From Hexactinellida sp. DTS-2022 (lineage: Eukaryota; Porifera; Hexactinellida), in assembly GCA_028753945.1 (NCBI GenBank), contig JAPNXP010000012.1:2914001-2978000 (forward strand): 64,000 bases of DNA, written 5' to 3'. The notes below the pieces were generated by a model that made no database searches, was not told the origin of the DNA, and saw only the letters and a program-made list of their open reading frames with translations. Made by a program: the position numbers and the translations under genes. Position 1 is the first letter of the stretch. Each line of letters starts with the position of its first letter. This document shows positions 44,529-55,845 of this stretch, piece after piece.

Positions 44529-45595
44529 CTCTAGAAATCTGATGATTTGCATGCTTTTAAACGATATATTGAAAAAACAAAAGTAGTGTAATTGTAATCA
44601 ATTCACTTTTAAATAGGCTTATTAGTTTAGAATTAATTGTAAAGTAGTATGCTATTTACTTCCAGGATTTAACTCGATATTTGAAATTTTTTCCTACTAG
44701 ATAGGAATAGGCCTATTCAAATAGAACTAGCATGGGCCACATTTAAGCCTGGGGCCCGGGCGGCCGCCTAATCCGCCCGTACCTTAATATGCCACTTACT
44801 GTATTACAAACCCAATTTACCTTTTACTTGAGGGAAGTAAAGTCAAAATTGATTTTTACCTGTCATTATAGCTAGTAGTTTTTTCTGTAGCGAGCCCTTC
44901 GTTCTCGGTAGCTTCGCGACGGATCACTCTCTCACAAAGGTCGCTTCGCTACCTTTGTTCGTTTGTGTTAGGTACTACGCCATACAATTACCGCTCGCTT
45001 CGCTGCATTTTCTTCCTCAAAAAACAGTTATTAATAGTAAATAAGTTAACCTGTGGCTTATAAATTACACACTACTACTTAATTCATTACACTATGTTGT
45101 TATTTGGAAGAGAATATTTACCAACCCGAGTTTTCTGCTTCGTTCGTACCTGCGTGCCTAAAACTATAGACCATTTCGCGGCATACATTCCTTAAGTTAC
45201 AATTTATAACTAATGCATTCTGGATTGTGATTCGTTAATGCTCCATAATGTAATTTGTTTGGGAAATTATGTTATATAAATAAACTCTGGTTGTAAATTA
45301 TATTTCATTAATAGTAATAATAAGCATTATAGCTTTCGGAAAATATATTTTTATTAGTGATAATTTTCTCAAGGTGTTCCAAACTTCCAATATGTGTTTG
45401 ATATTTTTCTATAAAATTATAACAATTGAATGAAATTTGTAAAAGTTATCAAGGAACATAATCCCAATATTTCGCTAAGAAACCAATACACTCATGTAGC
45501 TATCCAAACTACACCTAAATACCAAATTTCAGCTCTCTAGGTGGTGTGATCTTTCAATTAATTACGGACAAACATCAACACAAATAAACACACAA
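44529..45595 (-). repeat. Helitron-like/dispersed repeat sequence with a TCGCTTCGCGA-type hairpin end
   Basis: 44898-45010 matches 49437-49555: GAGCCCTTCG, TCGCTTCGCGACGG, ATCACTCTCTCACAAA, then a second hairpin (GTAGCGAAGC/GCTTCGCTAC) and GTTAGGYACTA. Similarity ends at GAGCCC on the left in both, suggesting a common element end. The right part (45480-45595) has TTCAATTAATTACGGACAAA as in the 49.9-kb copy. No coding sequence. Confidence 0.5.
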
Positions 45596-45737
45596 ACAAA
45601 AAATCCAAAATTGCAGCTGTGCAGACGCATGTTCCTTTGTAGGCACTAGGCAGTATATAGTGTTGGCTGGTTAATTGATGGTGCCTCCGAAGGAAAATGC
45701 TGTCGTCACAGCTGCAATTTTGGATTTTTACGTATGT
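45596..45737. repeat. Hairpin repeat family (TCCAAAATTGCAGCTGTG), copy
   Basis: AAAAAATCCAAAATTGCAGC and its inverted copy enclose GCATGTTCCTTTG/GAAGGAAAATGC arms. Related hairpins lie at 25350-25400 (cut by a hAT-type end), 50310-50450 and 57250-57375. They adjoin the same flanking repeat words, so this seems to be a structural end of a repeat family. Confidence 0.6.
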
Positions 45738-45839
45738 CATCATCACTATAAAGGTGTTAAAAAAATTCAGAATGGTGTTTCGGAGGTAACGATCCTTATA
45801 TGCTGGAAGTTTCCTTTCAGCTCACTTAGTTTCAGAGAT

Positions 45840-46253
45840 ATTCTAGTTTCAGTAGAATTAGCGCGCTTAGCTTGCTAGGTCGCTTCGCGGCAAAACACAA
45901 CCACACACCAACCGCTTTGCGGTTGGTGTGTGGTTCATATATTTCTAACATTGATTAAAAAGCGTAAATAGGTCTAAAATACTCAAATTTAACAATGTTA
46001 AATTTAGTGATTACGTCATCATGCGACAATGAGTAGTATATTGGAAATCTGGTGTGACCAACTTGTTCGCATCATTAATGTACATGTTCTATTAAATTTT
46101 AGGTTTTTATCTCTTAGAAGGCGCGAATTATGTGCGATTAATTGAATTTCCAGGGTTGTCGAAATGTGACAATGACGTCATAACTTGGCGAGGTGCGAGA
46201 AATTTTGAGTGGAAACCTCAACTTGTTGGCGGGTGCCAAAGGTTACCCCTATA
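45840..46253 (+). repeat. Dispersed repeat, copy 2 (interrupted at 46254)
   Basis: Matches the complement of 18290-18730, including a strong hairpin CACACCAACCGC/GCGGTTGGTGTG at 45902-45934, and continues at 47613 after the hAT-type insertion. Confidence 0.7.
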
Positions 46254-47612
46254 CAGGGCCGGATTAACATAGGTGGAGGCCCTGGGGCAACCAGTGTTGT
46301 GGAGGCCCCTAACTCCTCCACTACAATTGTCCTGTCACTGGTAAATTGGTCAAAAAAAATTGTCCGGGAGACCAAAACTCCATGGAAAACTGGTCCTAGG
46401 ACCATATTTCCATGGAATTTTGGTCCCCCGAACCAATTTTTTCTGGTAAAATTGGTCCGGTGGACCAGTATTCCATGGAAAATTGTCCTAGCCTAAAATT
46501 TTTGGTCTCACCATGGGACAAATATTCCATGGAAAATGGTCCTAGGACCAGTATTCCATGGATTTTTGGTCTCGGATAAATTTTTCGGGGCCCAATTTTC
46601 CATTGACATGCTTATTAATAATTTTTTGGTCTCCATATGCAGTGGCGTAACATGGTAAAGTGCCGCTGGGGGCAAGCATCAAAAACGCCGCGCGCTCCCC
46701 CCCAACAGACAAAAAACATTAATTAGCTCATAAACAAACAAAAAATAAATATTTGCTTATATACTTATCCAGGAGACAGTGTATTTTTAACTGAAGTACA
46801 CAGCTAATATATTGCAAGTTTGCAACCAGTTGTCGGGTGACAACTGCAATCGCATACCTGCCAACCTATTTGAGTCATATCCCTGTACAGGGTTCCAATT
46901 TCTCCTGTACATTGGTAAATCCATGTACACCCGAATTTTTTTTCTCGCTCATGTAGGGAAACATTATACGCTTGATTAGGAATTGTTACTTTAACAAAAT
47001 GCTACACTTTGAGAGTAAAGACATTTTTAGGTGTATTTGACTTACAAACTTTAATTTTGTCCCGACTTAAATCCCTGTTAAATGTAATAATTCCCTGTAC
47101 AGAACAGCAAAATGGATAAATTCCCTGTACTGTACAGGGAATCTCTGTACGGTTGGCAGGTATGCAATCGTAAAGAAAAAACCAGGAAAATTAACTTGAA
47201 ATGGTTCAAAGAGATATTTATTAGCATGTAATTAGTGCAATTGTGAGGAAAAATGGTAAACAAAATGTCAAAATGCCGCCCCCAAAGCGTATCGCTGGGG
47301 CACGTGTCCCCTTCGCCCCTACCTAGTAACGCTACTGTCCATATGGCGAAAAATTTTATAGGCTAAAATTCAAGTAAATTTGGTAACTAAATAAACACAA
47401 ACCTCAGAGGGACCAATTTTCCACAGAAGGACCAAATTCCATAAAAGTTTTTGGTCCCCCGAACCAGTTTTCCAAGGGGACCAAAATTTCCTTGACAGTC
47501 CAGTGAAAAATTAAGTACAACTTTGGTGGTGGAGGCCCTTTGGTGGTGGAGGCCCCGGGGCAGTTGGCCCCGGGGCAGTTGCCCCGGTTGCCCATGGGTT
47601 AATCCGGCCCTG
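46254..47612. mobile_element. hAT-type element, CAGGGCCGGATTAAC ends (1359 bp with nested element)
   Basis: CAGGGCCGGATTAAC and GTTAATCCGGCCCTG are flanked by the perfect 8-base duplication CCCCTATA (46246-46253, 47613-47620). GGTGGAGGCCC words lie near both ends. The interior carries GGTCC/GGACC chains as in 15039-15263 and a second hAT-type element. No transposase. Confidence 0.88.
46640..47337. mobile_element. hAT-type element, CAGTGGCGTAAC ends (698 bp)
   Basis: CAGTGGCGTAACATGG and CTAGTAACGCTACTG are flanked by the perfect 8-base duplication TCCATATG (46632-46639, 47338-47345). The first about 170 bases match 25404-25600, the end region of the DUF4371/hAT pseudogene. It is therefore probably an internally deleted relative of that element. 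The interior repeats CCCTGTAC words. Confidence 0.88.
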
Positions 47613-47620
47613 CCCCTATA

Positions 47621-47870
47621 TGCCAAAAATAGCATTTGGAAACCGTCCATTTTCTTCAATCAACTCGTAAAATACAAACAAATATAGCACACACCCAGCC
47701 TTGTGTTTTAATACTATAGATATAATTGATCAGGGGCGTCGCACGGCTTTGAAAAGTCTCCGGCCCAATAGTTAAAGTGGTCCGGCCAAAGCCGGGCCTG
47801 CCGGACCGCGTGCTACGCTTGTGTAGGTGATGAGTCATCATTTTTTCTGTTTTCATTTATTTATTAGGTA
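47621..47870. other. End of dispersed repeat copy 2, then a G/C-rich CAGGGGCGTCGCACGG fragment
   Basis: 47613-47660 continues the repeat interrupted at 46254. At 47732 a sequence similar to the end of the element at 51211 begins, but its partner end was not found. Confidence 0.4.
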
Positions 47871-47871
47871 C

Positions 47872-48385
47872 AGTGCCACCTCTATATGTAGTGGGGTCTC
47901 TATTAATGGGGAACCTCTATAAGCGATGAATTTTGGTCCATATTCCTTAATTTTCATACAAATGATCCTCTATAAGTGGGGAAGTGGGGAATGGGGGACC
48001 TTAATTATATAGGAATTAGTATCCCCATACAAAATGACCTCTATAAATGGGGGAGATGGACAAATTATATCATAATACTTATACTATATTATGCTGCATT
48101 TCTAATAAATACACTCCAAAGTTCTACAGAATAAATTTTTTTGATGGCTCTACTATAATGTTTTTTTAAGAAATCATCGGCGGTGGATCAGAATTTAACT
48201 TAATTGTCAAAATATACAAATACTGACTAGAACTTACATTAATGGATGTGTTATAAGTATATATTTCATAATATGACCATATGTAGTGTCTATCCATTTA
48301 AAATTATAACTGGGGAATGGGGGCAATTCAAAAGTTTGCCCATCCCAACTCCCACGCCCCCCCACTTATAGATGTTGCACTATAT
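47872..48385. mobile_element. TA-flanked element with CTCTATAAGTGGGG words
   Basis: ACAGTGCCACCTCTATATGTAG at the left and ACTTATAGATGTTGCACTATA at the right are imperfect inverted ends. The left portion has four or five degenerate copies of ACCTCTATAARTGGGG. Non-coding. Confidence 0.5.
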
Positions 48386-48523
48386 GTATATATTAATATA
48401 TATTTAAGTAATTTAACATTAGTATCCACTGTGAATTAAATTTTATTATGTAAATGCCATTATTAATTTAGTTTCTGTAATCCATTGTGTAACAATACTA
48501 TAATTAACTAGAAGCCTACTAAA

Positions 48524-48699
48524 CAGTGGCGTAGCCAGCCCTGAGTGATTGCCCGGGCACAGAGGGAAGTTTCCCGGATCTGTGCCTCCCAGGCCCGGGC
48601 CTGGCTACGCCACTGACCCCATTGAAAAAATATTGCCCGGGCACAGAGAGAGGTTGCCCGGGCCTGTGCCCCCCAGGCCCGGACCTGGCTACGCCACTG
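48524..48699. mobile_element. hAT-type MITE with a duplicated right end
   Basis: CAGTGGCGTAGCCAG and CTGGCTACGCCACTG are flanked by CTACTAAA and CTACTAGA (7 of 8). The right end word is also present internally at about 48600-48615, with a repeated TGCCCGGGCACAGAG block, so the element contains a partial tandem duplication of itself. Confidence 0.75.
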
Positions 48700-48756
48700 C
48701 TACTAGACCTCACAATTAGAATCAATATAATTATCTCAAGTTGAAACAATAGATCA

Positions 48757-48897
48757 TAGGCGCCGATAGTGCCGATTTGGGCGGGTCCGGACCCGCCCAA
48801 ATTTTAGAGGAAATCATAAGAAATCGGCGCCTATGGCTCAGAATCTGAGAACGACCCGCCCAAATTTTAGAGGAAATCAAAAGAAATCGGCGCCGAT
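48757..48897. mobile_element. MITE with ATAGGCGCCGAT ends and duplicated half
   Basis: ATAGGCGCCGATAGTGCCGA at the left and AATCGGCGCC at the right. The block CGCCCAAATTTTAGAGGAAA occurs twice, giving a second right end. A similar left end occurs at 60174, and an ATAGGCGTCGTA version at 56642-56781. Confidence 0.55.
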
Positions 48898-48999
48898 GCA
48901 ATAGATTATATTTAACAGTAATGCTCAAACTGAAGTGTGAGTAAACAAAGAAAGTTCACGCCCAATTTATGGCAGGAACTAAAGCCAATATGACAATTT

Positions 49000-49436
49000 G
49001 TATGACCCCATCTTCCGAAGAATCTTATGGTGAATCCAATGGTCAAATAAAAGATGGAGGTTTAGTATAACATTTTTTGAGTTATGGACCAGACACATTT
49101 TTAAGGTGTTAAAATATGTCAAAAATTAGTTAATAAGGAATCGTAATCCCAGGTGCAGTGAACGGTCACAGATAATTTAATGAGTCTATTTAGTTCATTA
49201 TACTTTCAGATCAATCATAAATTGCAAGGAAGTACAATCAGTTCAATTATTTAACTTTTGTAAATCGATCAACTCATATCAATATATACTTAAACTTCAT
49301 TTTCAGATCAAAAACTCACTTTTAGATCAAAATTAAATTATCTTGTCTTCAACTAAATCCATATTAATTACACTAAAAGTTATACTACAAGGTATATTAA
49401 ATAAAATAAAATAAAAGAATTGCATTTAAATGTTAC
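49000..49436. repeat. Dispersed repeat fragment
   Basis: 49010-49150 matches 34850-34960 and 57010-57130 (ATGGTGAATCCAATGGT, GAGTTATGGACCAG). After this come CAGATCA/TGATCT-rich words like those at 50035-50225. Confidence 0.5.
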
Positions 49437-49439
49437 GAG

Positions 49440-49997
49440 CCCTTCGGTCTCGGTCGCTTCGCGACGGATCACTCTCTCACAAAAGTCGCTTCGCGACTTT
49501 TGTTTTTTCGTGTTAGGCACTAAGCGATACAATTAACGGCCGCTTCGCGGCCTTTCCCTCCCCAAAAGCAATCACATTAATTCTGAGTTTTAATAGCTCA
49601 ATAAATTTCAGTTGCACGATAAAAAAGCTCGAATCAAAATAATACTAAAAGAAAAACAGGCAATAGAATAGACAAATGATTGATTGGTTAAAATGAATTA
49701 ATTTTCAATCAATCAAATTGGAGCCTCAGGAAATATTTCTATTATGCACAGGCTATTTATACAAATTGATGAAATCTGCTAATCCATACTAACAAACCCT
49801 CGAATTTAATTGGCTAACATATTTTGTCACCTTCAAATGTGAATATTTCTCTTCAAAAACCAATAGATCGTTGTCGCAGTACAAAATTACCCCTGTATAC
49901 AACTTTTCAGCATTCTGGGACTCGTAGTCTTTCCAATTAATTATGGACAAACACACAAACAAACAAACAAACAACAATTCCTCTTTTTATATATAGA
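49440..49997 (-). mobile_element. Helitron-like non-autonomous element, copy 2
   Basis: On the minus strand it starts TCTATATATAAAAAGAGGAA at 49997, preceded by A, then GTTTGTTTGTTTG. It appears to end after two strong hairpins (GGCCGCGAAGCGGCC; AAGTCGCGAAGCGACTT) at GGGCTCG near 49440. The same end lies at 44898-45010. The 3' end is not the canonical CTRR, so the Helitron call rests on the 5' end and hairpins. Confidence 0.5.
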
Positions 49998-50034
49998 TAC
50001 GTGTAATATCAAATAAAGATAATATTTCCAGTTC

Positions 50035-50225
50035 CCAAGATCAAAAACACATTTTAAGATCAAAAACTCATTTTCAGATCAAAACTCATTTTCAGATCAG
50101 TTTCAGATCATTTCAAATTGTAGGCAGTTCAAGGAACTTCAATCAGTTCAATCATTTTCTATTGAATAACTCAATCAAATCAGTTCAAAAATTGATTGAT
50201 TTTTCAGATCAAAATGATTTGATTT
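50035..50225. repeat. CAGATCA-word repeat
   Basis: Degenerate copies of TCATTTTCAGATCAAAA, with TGATTGATTTTTCAGATC at the right. Related words at 49205-49330. Confidence 0.5.
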
Positions 50226-50600
50226 CATCCTGCCCAGGTGTAATTCTACACCTATTTGCCAATTTTCAGACCATCAACTATAAAGCTCTGGCCCGGGCAC
50301 CATCTATGAAGAAAAATACAAAAAATCTGAAATTACACCTGTGCCGAAGTATTCCTTTTGAGGCACTACCTTTTGATGTTTGGTTGATTGATAGTGGCTC
50401 TGAAGGAAATACTGTAGGCACAGGTGAAATTTTGGATTTTTTCCTCACTATATATATTTTTTCCTTTCTAAAAACCATTTAGAAAGGTGTTTCGGAAGGT
50501 AACAATCCTAAGTGTGATGCAAGTTTCCTTTTAGCAAATTCAATTTAGAGATATTCTAGGATCAATTGATAATTTGGAAATTTGCTTCTCTCTTGTAGCA
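50226..50600. repeat. Dispersed repeat with hairpin, matching 57170-57740
   Basis: Contains CACCTGTGCCGAAG...TAGGCACAGGTG hairpin arms (50336-50424), then GAAAGGTGTTTCGGAAGGTAAC and CAATTGATAATTTGGAAATT, in the same order as at 57180-57740. No protein recognised; the 106-codon frame here is an accident of the hairpin. Confidence 0.55.
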
Positions 50601-50749
50601 TCTGTGAGATAAATGATATTTAGCTAATTAGTATCAATAGTTATATAATTTATTAATAATTTAACACCAATTAATGTATATTCACAATAATTAATTTTAA
50701 TTAATTGGGAAAATATTAATTTTAAAGTATTTGGTTTCAATATTTTAAT

Positions 50750-51822
50750 TCAGCACTCTAGATAACCCCTATAAATAATTTGGAAGCGTCTCTATATTTT
50801 AAATAGAGACTGAATTAATTACAATTAAATACCTCAGTATATCCATTGTGCAAGAATATTCTCGCAGAAGGAAATATAATCACATAATCTGTCGTTATTA
50901 TGGAATATATAATTTAAGTTTTCAATTAGAAAATAGAAGCCTACTCGATTTCACAAGTTGAATCAATATACTTATCACAAGTTGAAACAATAGAACTAGA
51001 TTTAATACTTTCAATTAAACAAAGGAAATTAACAACTCAACTATGAAAATTATGAAAATGAACAATATATGTATAGTGCCTGAATATTCAATTTATATGC
51101 ATTCGATAGAGAATTAAATTCTACACCTTTTTACATTGCACGAATTTTCAAATTGGGCTTAGTTTGTGCCATAATTGAGTTGCTAATTTCCTTTGTTTAG
51201 TAACACTTCACAGGGGCGGCACGTCCTTTCGAAAAGTGGTATGGCGGAGAATTTACAATATTTTAATGTGGTCCGGCGACTCCGCACCAGGTATTTGAAT
51301 GCCGTCCGGCGGTTCAACAGCAGGTATTTCTGTGTGGTCCAGCGATCATAAAAGCATTAATTGGATAAATTTTCAATGAATTGTTTAATATCGAACAGAT
51401 AGATGTAGTGTACAAAGCTGGCCATCCTGAAGTGGTGCGGCTACGCCGGAACACTTTGAAAAATTGATACGGCGCTCGCCGGACCAGCCGTACCGGGTGT
51501 GCCGCCCCTGCTTCAGTTCAAATTAAAGTGTTAAATCTAATTCTATTCTTTCAACTTGTGATAATTATATTGATTCAACTTGTGATTATTATATTGATTC
51601 AACTTGTGAGATCGAGTAGGCTACTATTTCCTAAGTGAAAACGATTATATTTCCCATAAGAACGACAGATTATGTGAGTATATTTCCTTCTGCGAGAATA
51701 TTCTTGCACAATGGATAAACTAACTTAATTATAATTATAATTAATTCAGGCTGTATTTAAGAAATAGGACGTTTCCAATTTGTTTATAGGGGTTATCGAG
51801 TGTGCTGAATTAAATATTCTAT
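50750..51822. mobile_element. Inverted-arm repeat interrupted by a CAGGGGCGGCAC element
   Basis: The left arm (about 50750-51010) and right arm (about 51535-51822) are inverted copies: TGCAAGAATATTCTCGCAGA, ACAGATTATGTG, and GATAACCCCTATAAA with its complement TTTATAGGGGTTATC. The left arm and following bases to 51200 also match 57870-58290 in direct orientation. No coding capacity. Confidence 0.6.
51211..51510. mobile_element. Element with CAGGGGCGGCAC ends, 300 bp
   Basis: CAGGGGCGGCAC and GTGCCGCCCCTG are perfect inverted ends flanked by CTTCA (5 bases). The interior has CGCCGGAC/GTCCGGCG words. The terminus looks like hAT, but only five flanking bases match. Confidence 0.65.
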
Positions 51823-51886
51823 CAAAATTCAATGGAAATTATTAGTTACCGTATTCAGAATTATTTATCTTGAAAGTTTTGACAAT

Positions 51887-54358
51887 TGTAGTATTATAGG
51901 TTCTGATCAACTTCAGCTATGGCACATAGCAGAATATTTGGAAGAACCACTTTGACTCTTCTGGAGATCTCACATGGGGGTGACGAAGCAAAAAAAATTG
52001 ACCCATAATCGTTTTATTCGGCCACTTTATATATATATAATTATCACAATTTTGACGTCAAATGACTGGATTTTTTAATCTTTGTATAGTAAAAGTGGTA
52101 AATTTCGGTCTATTACCGAGATTTACATGGAGACATACTACATAGCGAGTTAAAAGGCTATTGCATGTATATAGGATGAGATATGCTTCAAATCCCTTAA
52201 AAAAATAGTTTAAAGAAGGGACCTCCCATGGTGACAAATGACGTAAGAATCTTCAAAAGGTTACTACATTAAAAGTATAGTCCCGATTGAGTTGAAATTT
52301 TCAGTGCAGCTACTACTTATTGCATACTGTTCAAAAATACTCTAATCTCAATTTATGAAATGTTCAGAGAGGGGCCTTAATTTTTCAAAATGATTGCCGG
52401 AGGCCCTTTGAATTTGTCGCTATAAAAAAGTTTGCCCAAACTTTCCAGAGCGGCATGGGAGCTTAAATCGCGAGTTATATCCTAAAGTATCAGAATCAGG
52501 CATAAAACTTAACTAGCCAGAGGTTGGTCACGGAACATTCATTTTTGACCCTACTATAAGTAGGTATTGAAATTTGGGTGAAATAGCATCTAATAGTATA
52601 CACAGTGGTCTAAAATCGCATTTAGTAAACTTTAGGTATCTGTGTAAATCCTAGCGACACATAATGTATTATTTACATATGGGTTATCAATACTTGTGAA
52701 TACATCCCTAATTTTGAAAAGTTGGTGGGATTTATATTTTTGGAGTTATGACGTCATTGTCACCTTAGACGATTTTCGAAAATTTTCAAAACCAAATGTT
52801 ACTTTGCCAATATTATATATTTTTGTTTCAAAGTTGACTTGATCGTGGTTCTATTTATGTTTTATGCTATGGCACTATTATTTTCTCATAAACTTCAACT
52901 CGTCTTGGGATTATTACATCATAATGATTATACAAAATTTAATATAATTGAAATACCTGTTACCTTTGCAAAGATTGGCTATTTGTTATACGAAATTCCT
53001 AATCGTACAATTTCCGACCAACAAGTTATTTAACCAAATAGCACTATTTGAATATTTGTGTAAGTTACAGTGTGAATATATTTGAATATCAGTAAATTCA
53101 TCTATTCTAGATTTCTACGAAAAATCTTTTTCTCAATCTGCATTGGTAGAAATTGATAATAAAGAAATTAGATTCTCAATGTTTTAGGTTTGTCGGCTTT
53201 CTATCTTGCATTTCATTCTCTCGGTATGCCCTGATTGACCACATCTTGCACAAAAAAAAATTCCTCCGATATTATACCAGTTCAGGGTCGCTTTGTGATG
53301 ATAGTCTCACAAAAATATCAATAATATTACTTTCAAAGTTGTTCTTACGCGATAACGCGATGTTATGCAGATGTAGTAGTTTCAAATGCTTTGTTAGTTA
53401 CTATTTTATGCACTATATAAAGAATGAGGCCATTAAAACATATATTTGCCAATATAGCGTAACCTAGCAACGAATACATGACTATGGAATGTAACAATTT
53501 TTATAATGTTGCGCATCGAAGCGCATCTTATAATTCAAATATGTTAATTATATGGCATTACAGGATCAGCATACAAAATTTCAAATTGGTCAAAGGTGGT
53601 CTTTATTTTTGCGGCTAATTTGAAACTTAAAATATCATAATGTTATAATGTTTACCGACTCCATCAAAGTCGAAGCTAAAAATTTCACAAACTAGATTTG
53701 AAATCAAATATTTTGGTTCCAAAATGTTGTTTAGTGTCAATACTATGTACTAAAATAGTTAAATGTATTTATATCTTACTGAGGTTAAAATTAAGTATGT
53801 ACATTTTAGAGTGTTTTCAAACCGCAGAATGTGAATTTTAATGTAGCGACAATCCACATCAGACTTCGAAGTCGTTTTGTATTTCTAAGCTTTCAATTCG
53901 TACCAAATTTGATATGCATACTATTTAGACATCTAGGAAGCAAATCACGATGCTTCTTTGCGTTTTGGGGTTGACGATTTTTTTGCCAAATACGTGCCCC
54001 AAACCACTGTGGTATATTCGCACTCAGTACGCATACCCGAGAAAAACAAGGGGTCACTCGATATGGTTACTCCAAATTGGGAGATCGGAATGTTTATCAC
54101 ATTCTTACCGTTGCTATGGAAAACCAAAAGATATTCTCACCAAATATAGTCAATATACCTATCAAAATGCTGGAAATCAAGTGCTGAACACGAATCTGAC
54201 AATATAAAGTCGTTAAGAATGCATTTGAAAGATCTATCCTGTATTTATATTTCGGCGATTCGATTGGGCACCAATTTTTGACCCCCTGAAAAATTTGTTC
54301 TTCCAAAAATTCTGCTATGTGCCATAGCTGAAGTTGATCAGAACCTATAATACTCCAA
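51887..54358. mobile_element. Large element with about 60-base inverted ends
   Basis: GTAGTATTATAGGTTCTGAT and the following TCAACTTCAGCTATGGCACA at the left reappear inverted at 54297-54358. The enclosed 2.4 kb has no recognised protein. Part of it (54050-54180) resembles 18950-19080. No clear target duplication. Confidence 0.55.
52600..53940. other. No gene recognised
   Basis: AT-rich interior of the element above. Frames of 64 and 104 codons (52839-53033, 53153-53467) show no domain and are probably chance. Confidence 0.4.
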
Positions 54359-54951
54359 TTGTGCAAAATTTGTTACTTTTATCTGAATGTGCACAATTCG
54401 ACCACTTCTTGCAGGACTATTATAAGTTAATAACCAAGTCGGATATAACGAAGCACAGTGGGAATTTCCAGGGGTGTAAGTGGAAATAGGAAAACTATGC
54501 TAGATAGACTCTAATGAAGTATTATTGACATATAGGTTATCGGTAGCTGCAAACTGAATGGCATTATCAAAAATGATGTATGTAGTCTCCTAAACGTAGT
54601 TCTAGACAATTCGTGTTAATTCTATCATAAATTATACTTTACGTTTGTTAACAATTTTTTAATTGTTCACCCATGATTATTGATTATATTTCTTAAACAA
54701 GGTATAATTTTTTCAAAAATCCTAATATATATGGTTCAAAGTTATTAAGTAATCTACGTCGCACCTTTTCGCGCATTTAGAAACTATTTTATAAGAATAT
54801 TACATCACCTAGGTTTTAGAGCTAGTAGAACCTAGTTTTGACAATATTGTTGAGATCTCAGTATGTAAAAGTATTTTTCTACTAATTTGCCGACAGTTCA
54901 GCTCCCTACTAAACTTTAATTCATCAAAGTGACACCGAATTGTTTGATATT
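54359..54951. other. No gene recognised
   Basis: AT-rich flank between the large inverted-ended element and the hAT-type MITE at 54960. Confidence 0.35.
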
Positions 54952-54959
54952 AGTCAGAT

Positions 54960-55152
54960 CAGTGGTGGTTTGCCAAAAAAAGAAGTGGGGAGGGGGGGGC
55001 GCTCCCTTTTCAAATTTAGCATTTTCTTAGAAAACATAGGTGAAAACGGCCCCCAGTAATTAATCTATAGATAACTGATAGGAAGGAGCGCCCTCCCTAG
55101 CGAAATAAGTGGGGGGGCGCCCCCCCGAGCCCCCCCCCCCAAAACATCACTG
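54960..55152. mobile_element. hAT-type MITE, 193 bp, with G/C homopolymer runs
   Basis: CAGTGGTGGTTTG and the inverted AAAACATCACTG are flanked by the perfect 8-base duplication AGTCAGAT (54952-54959, 55153-55160). GGGGGGCGC and GCGCCCCCC arms lie inside. Confidence 0.82.
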
Positions 55153-55406
55153 AGTCAGATTCTAATTCATTGTAATCCATAACTCACTGGATTCGAGTTA
55201 AGAAATTCAAATATAACCGCAAAATAGAAATTCCAATTGTCTAATATACTTTGAATAGTCATAATAACCAAAATATTTCTTAGATCAGAATGAAATTATG
55301 CATTACTAGGATATTTGATATTCTGAATTCAGTGGTAACCACGAATTCAAGTTTCAAGAGAATAATAATTTTACCCTATTTCCCCTCAAATTCCCACTGT
55401 GCGAAG

Positions 55407-55831
55407 TACAGTACATATTGGATATAGTGATAATGGTGGGGACATCTGATTTGTGGCCAAATTATCACTATATCCAATATATCACGATATGCAATATATC
55501 ACTATGCCCATTATATCATTATATCCACTGTATCACAGCATCTAATATTTGACTGTATACATTGTCAATACTTATATTCTGAAAAGAATAATCAAATTCC
55601 TTATCAAATTCAAGTGGTAACGATATTTATACTGAAAAGTATGAAATTATGGGTCCGAGGAAGGTCAAAAATCCAATATTCTTGTGTAATCTGTACACAA
55701 ATTTTCACTATATCCAATAATGATATCACAATATCCAATAAAATTTATATGGGATTTGCTCGGGGAAGCACCTAAAGCTGCAAAATTATCACTATATCCA
55801 ATATATCACTATATCTATTATGTACTGTACC
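55407..55831. mobile_element. Element with inverted tandem-repeat ends, word TCACTATATCCAATATA
   Basis: GTACAGTACATATTGGATAT at the left pairs with an inverted copy ending ATGTACTGTAC at the right. Many degenerate copies of TCACTATATCCAATATA lie at 55480-55520, 55708-55740 and 55788-55815. Non-coding; it resembles the arrayed MULE ends but no duplication was found. Confidence 0.55.
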
Positions 55832-55845
55832 TGCTTATAACGAAG

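Noticed and set aside
44920..45000. GTAGCGAAGC/TCGCTTCGCGA hairpins as tRNA-like genes or terminators
   Set aside because: No cloverleaf, anticodon arm or box A/B. The sequence recurs at 49437-49555 as the end of a repeat.
50162..50482. 106-codon frame
   Set aside because: Runs through both arms of a hairpin repeat shared with other sites. The reverse strand is open as well.
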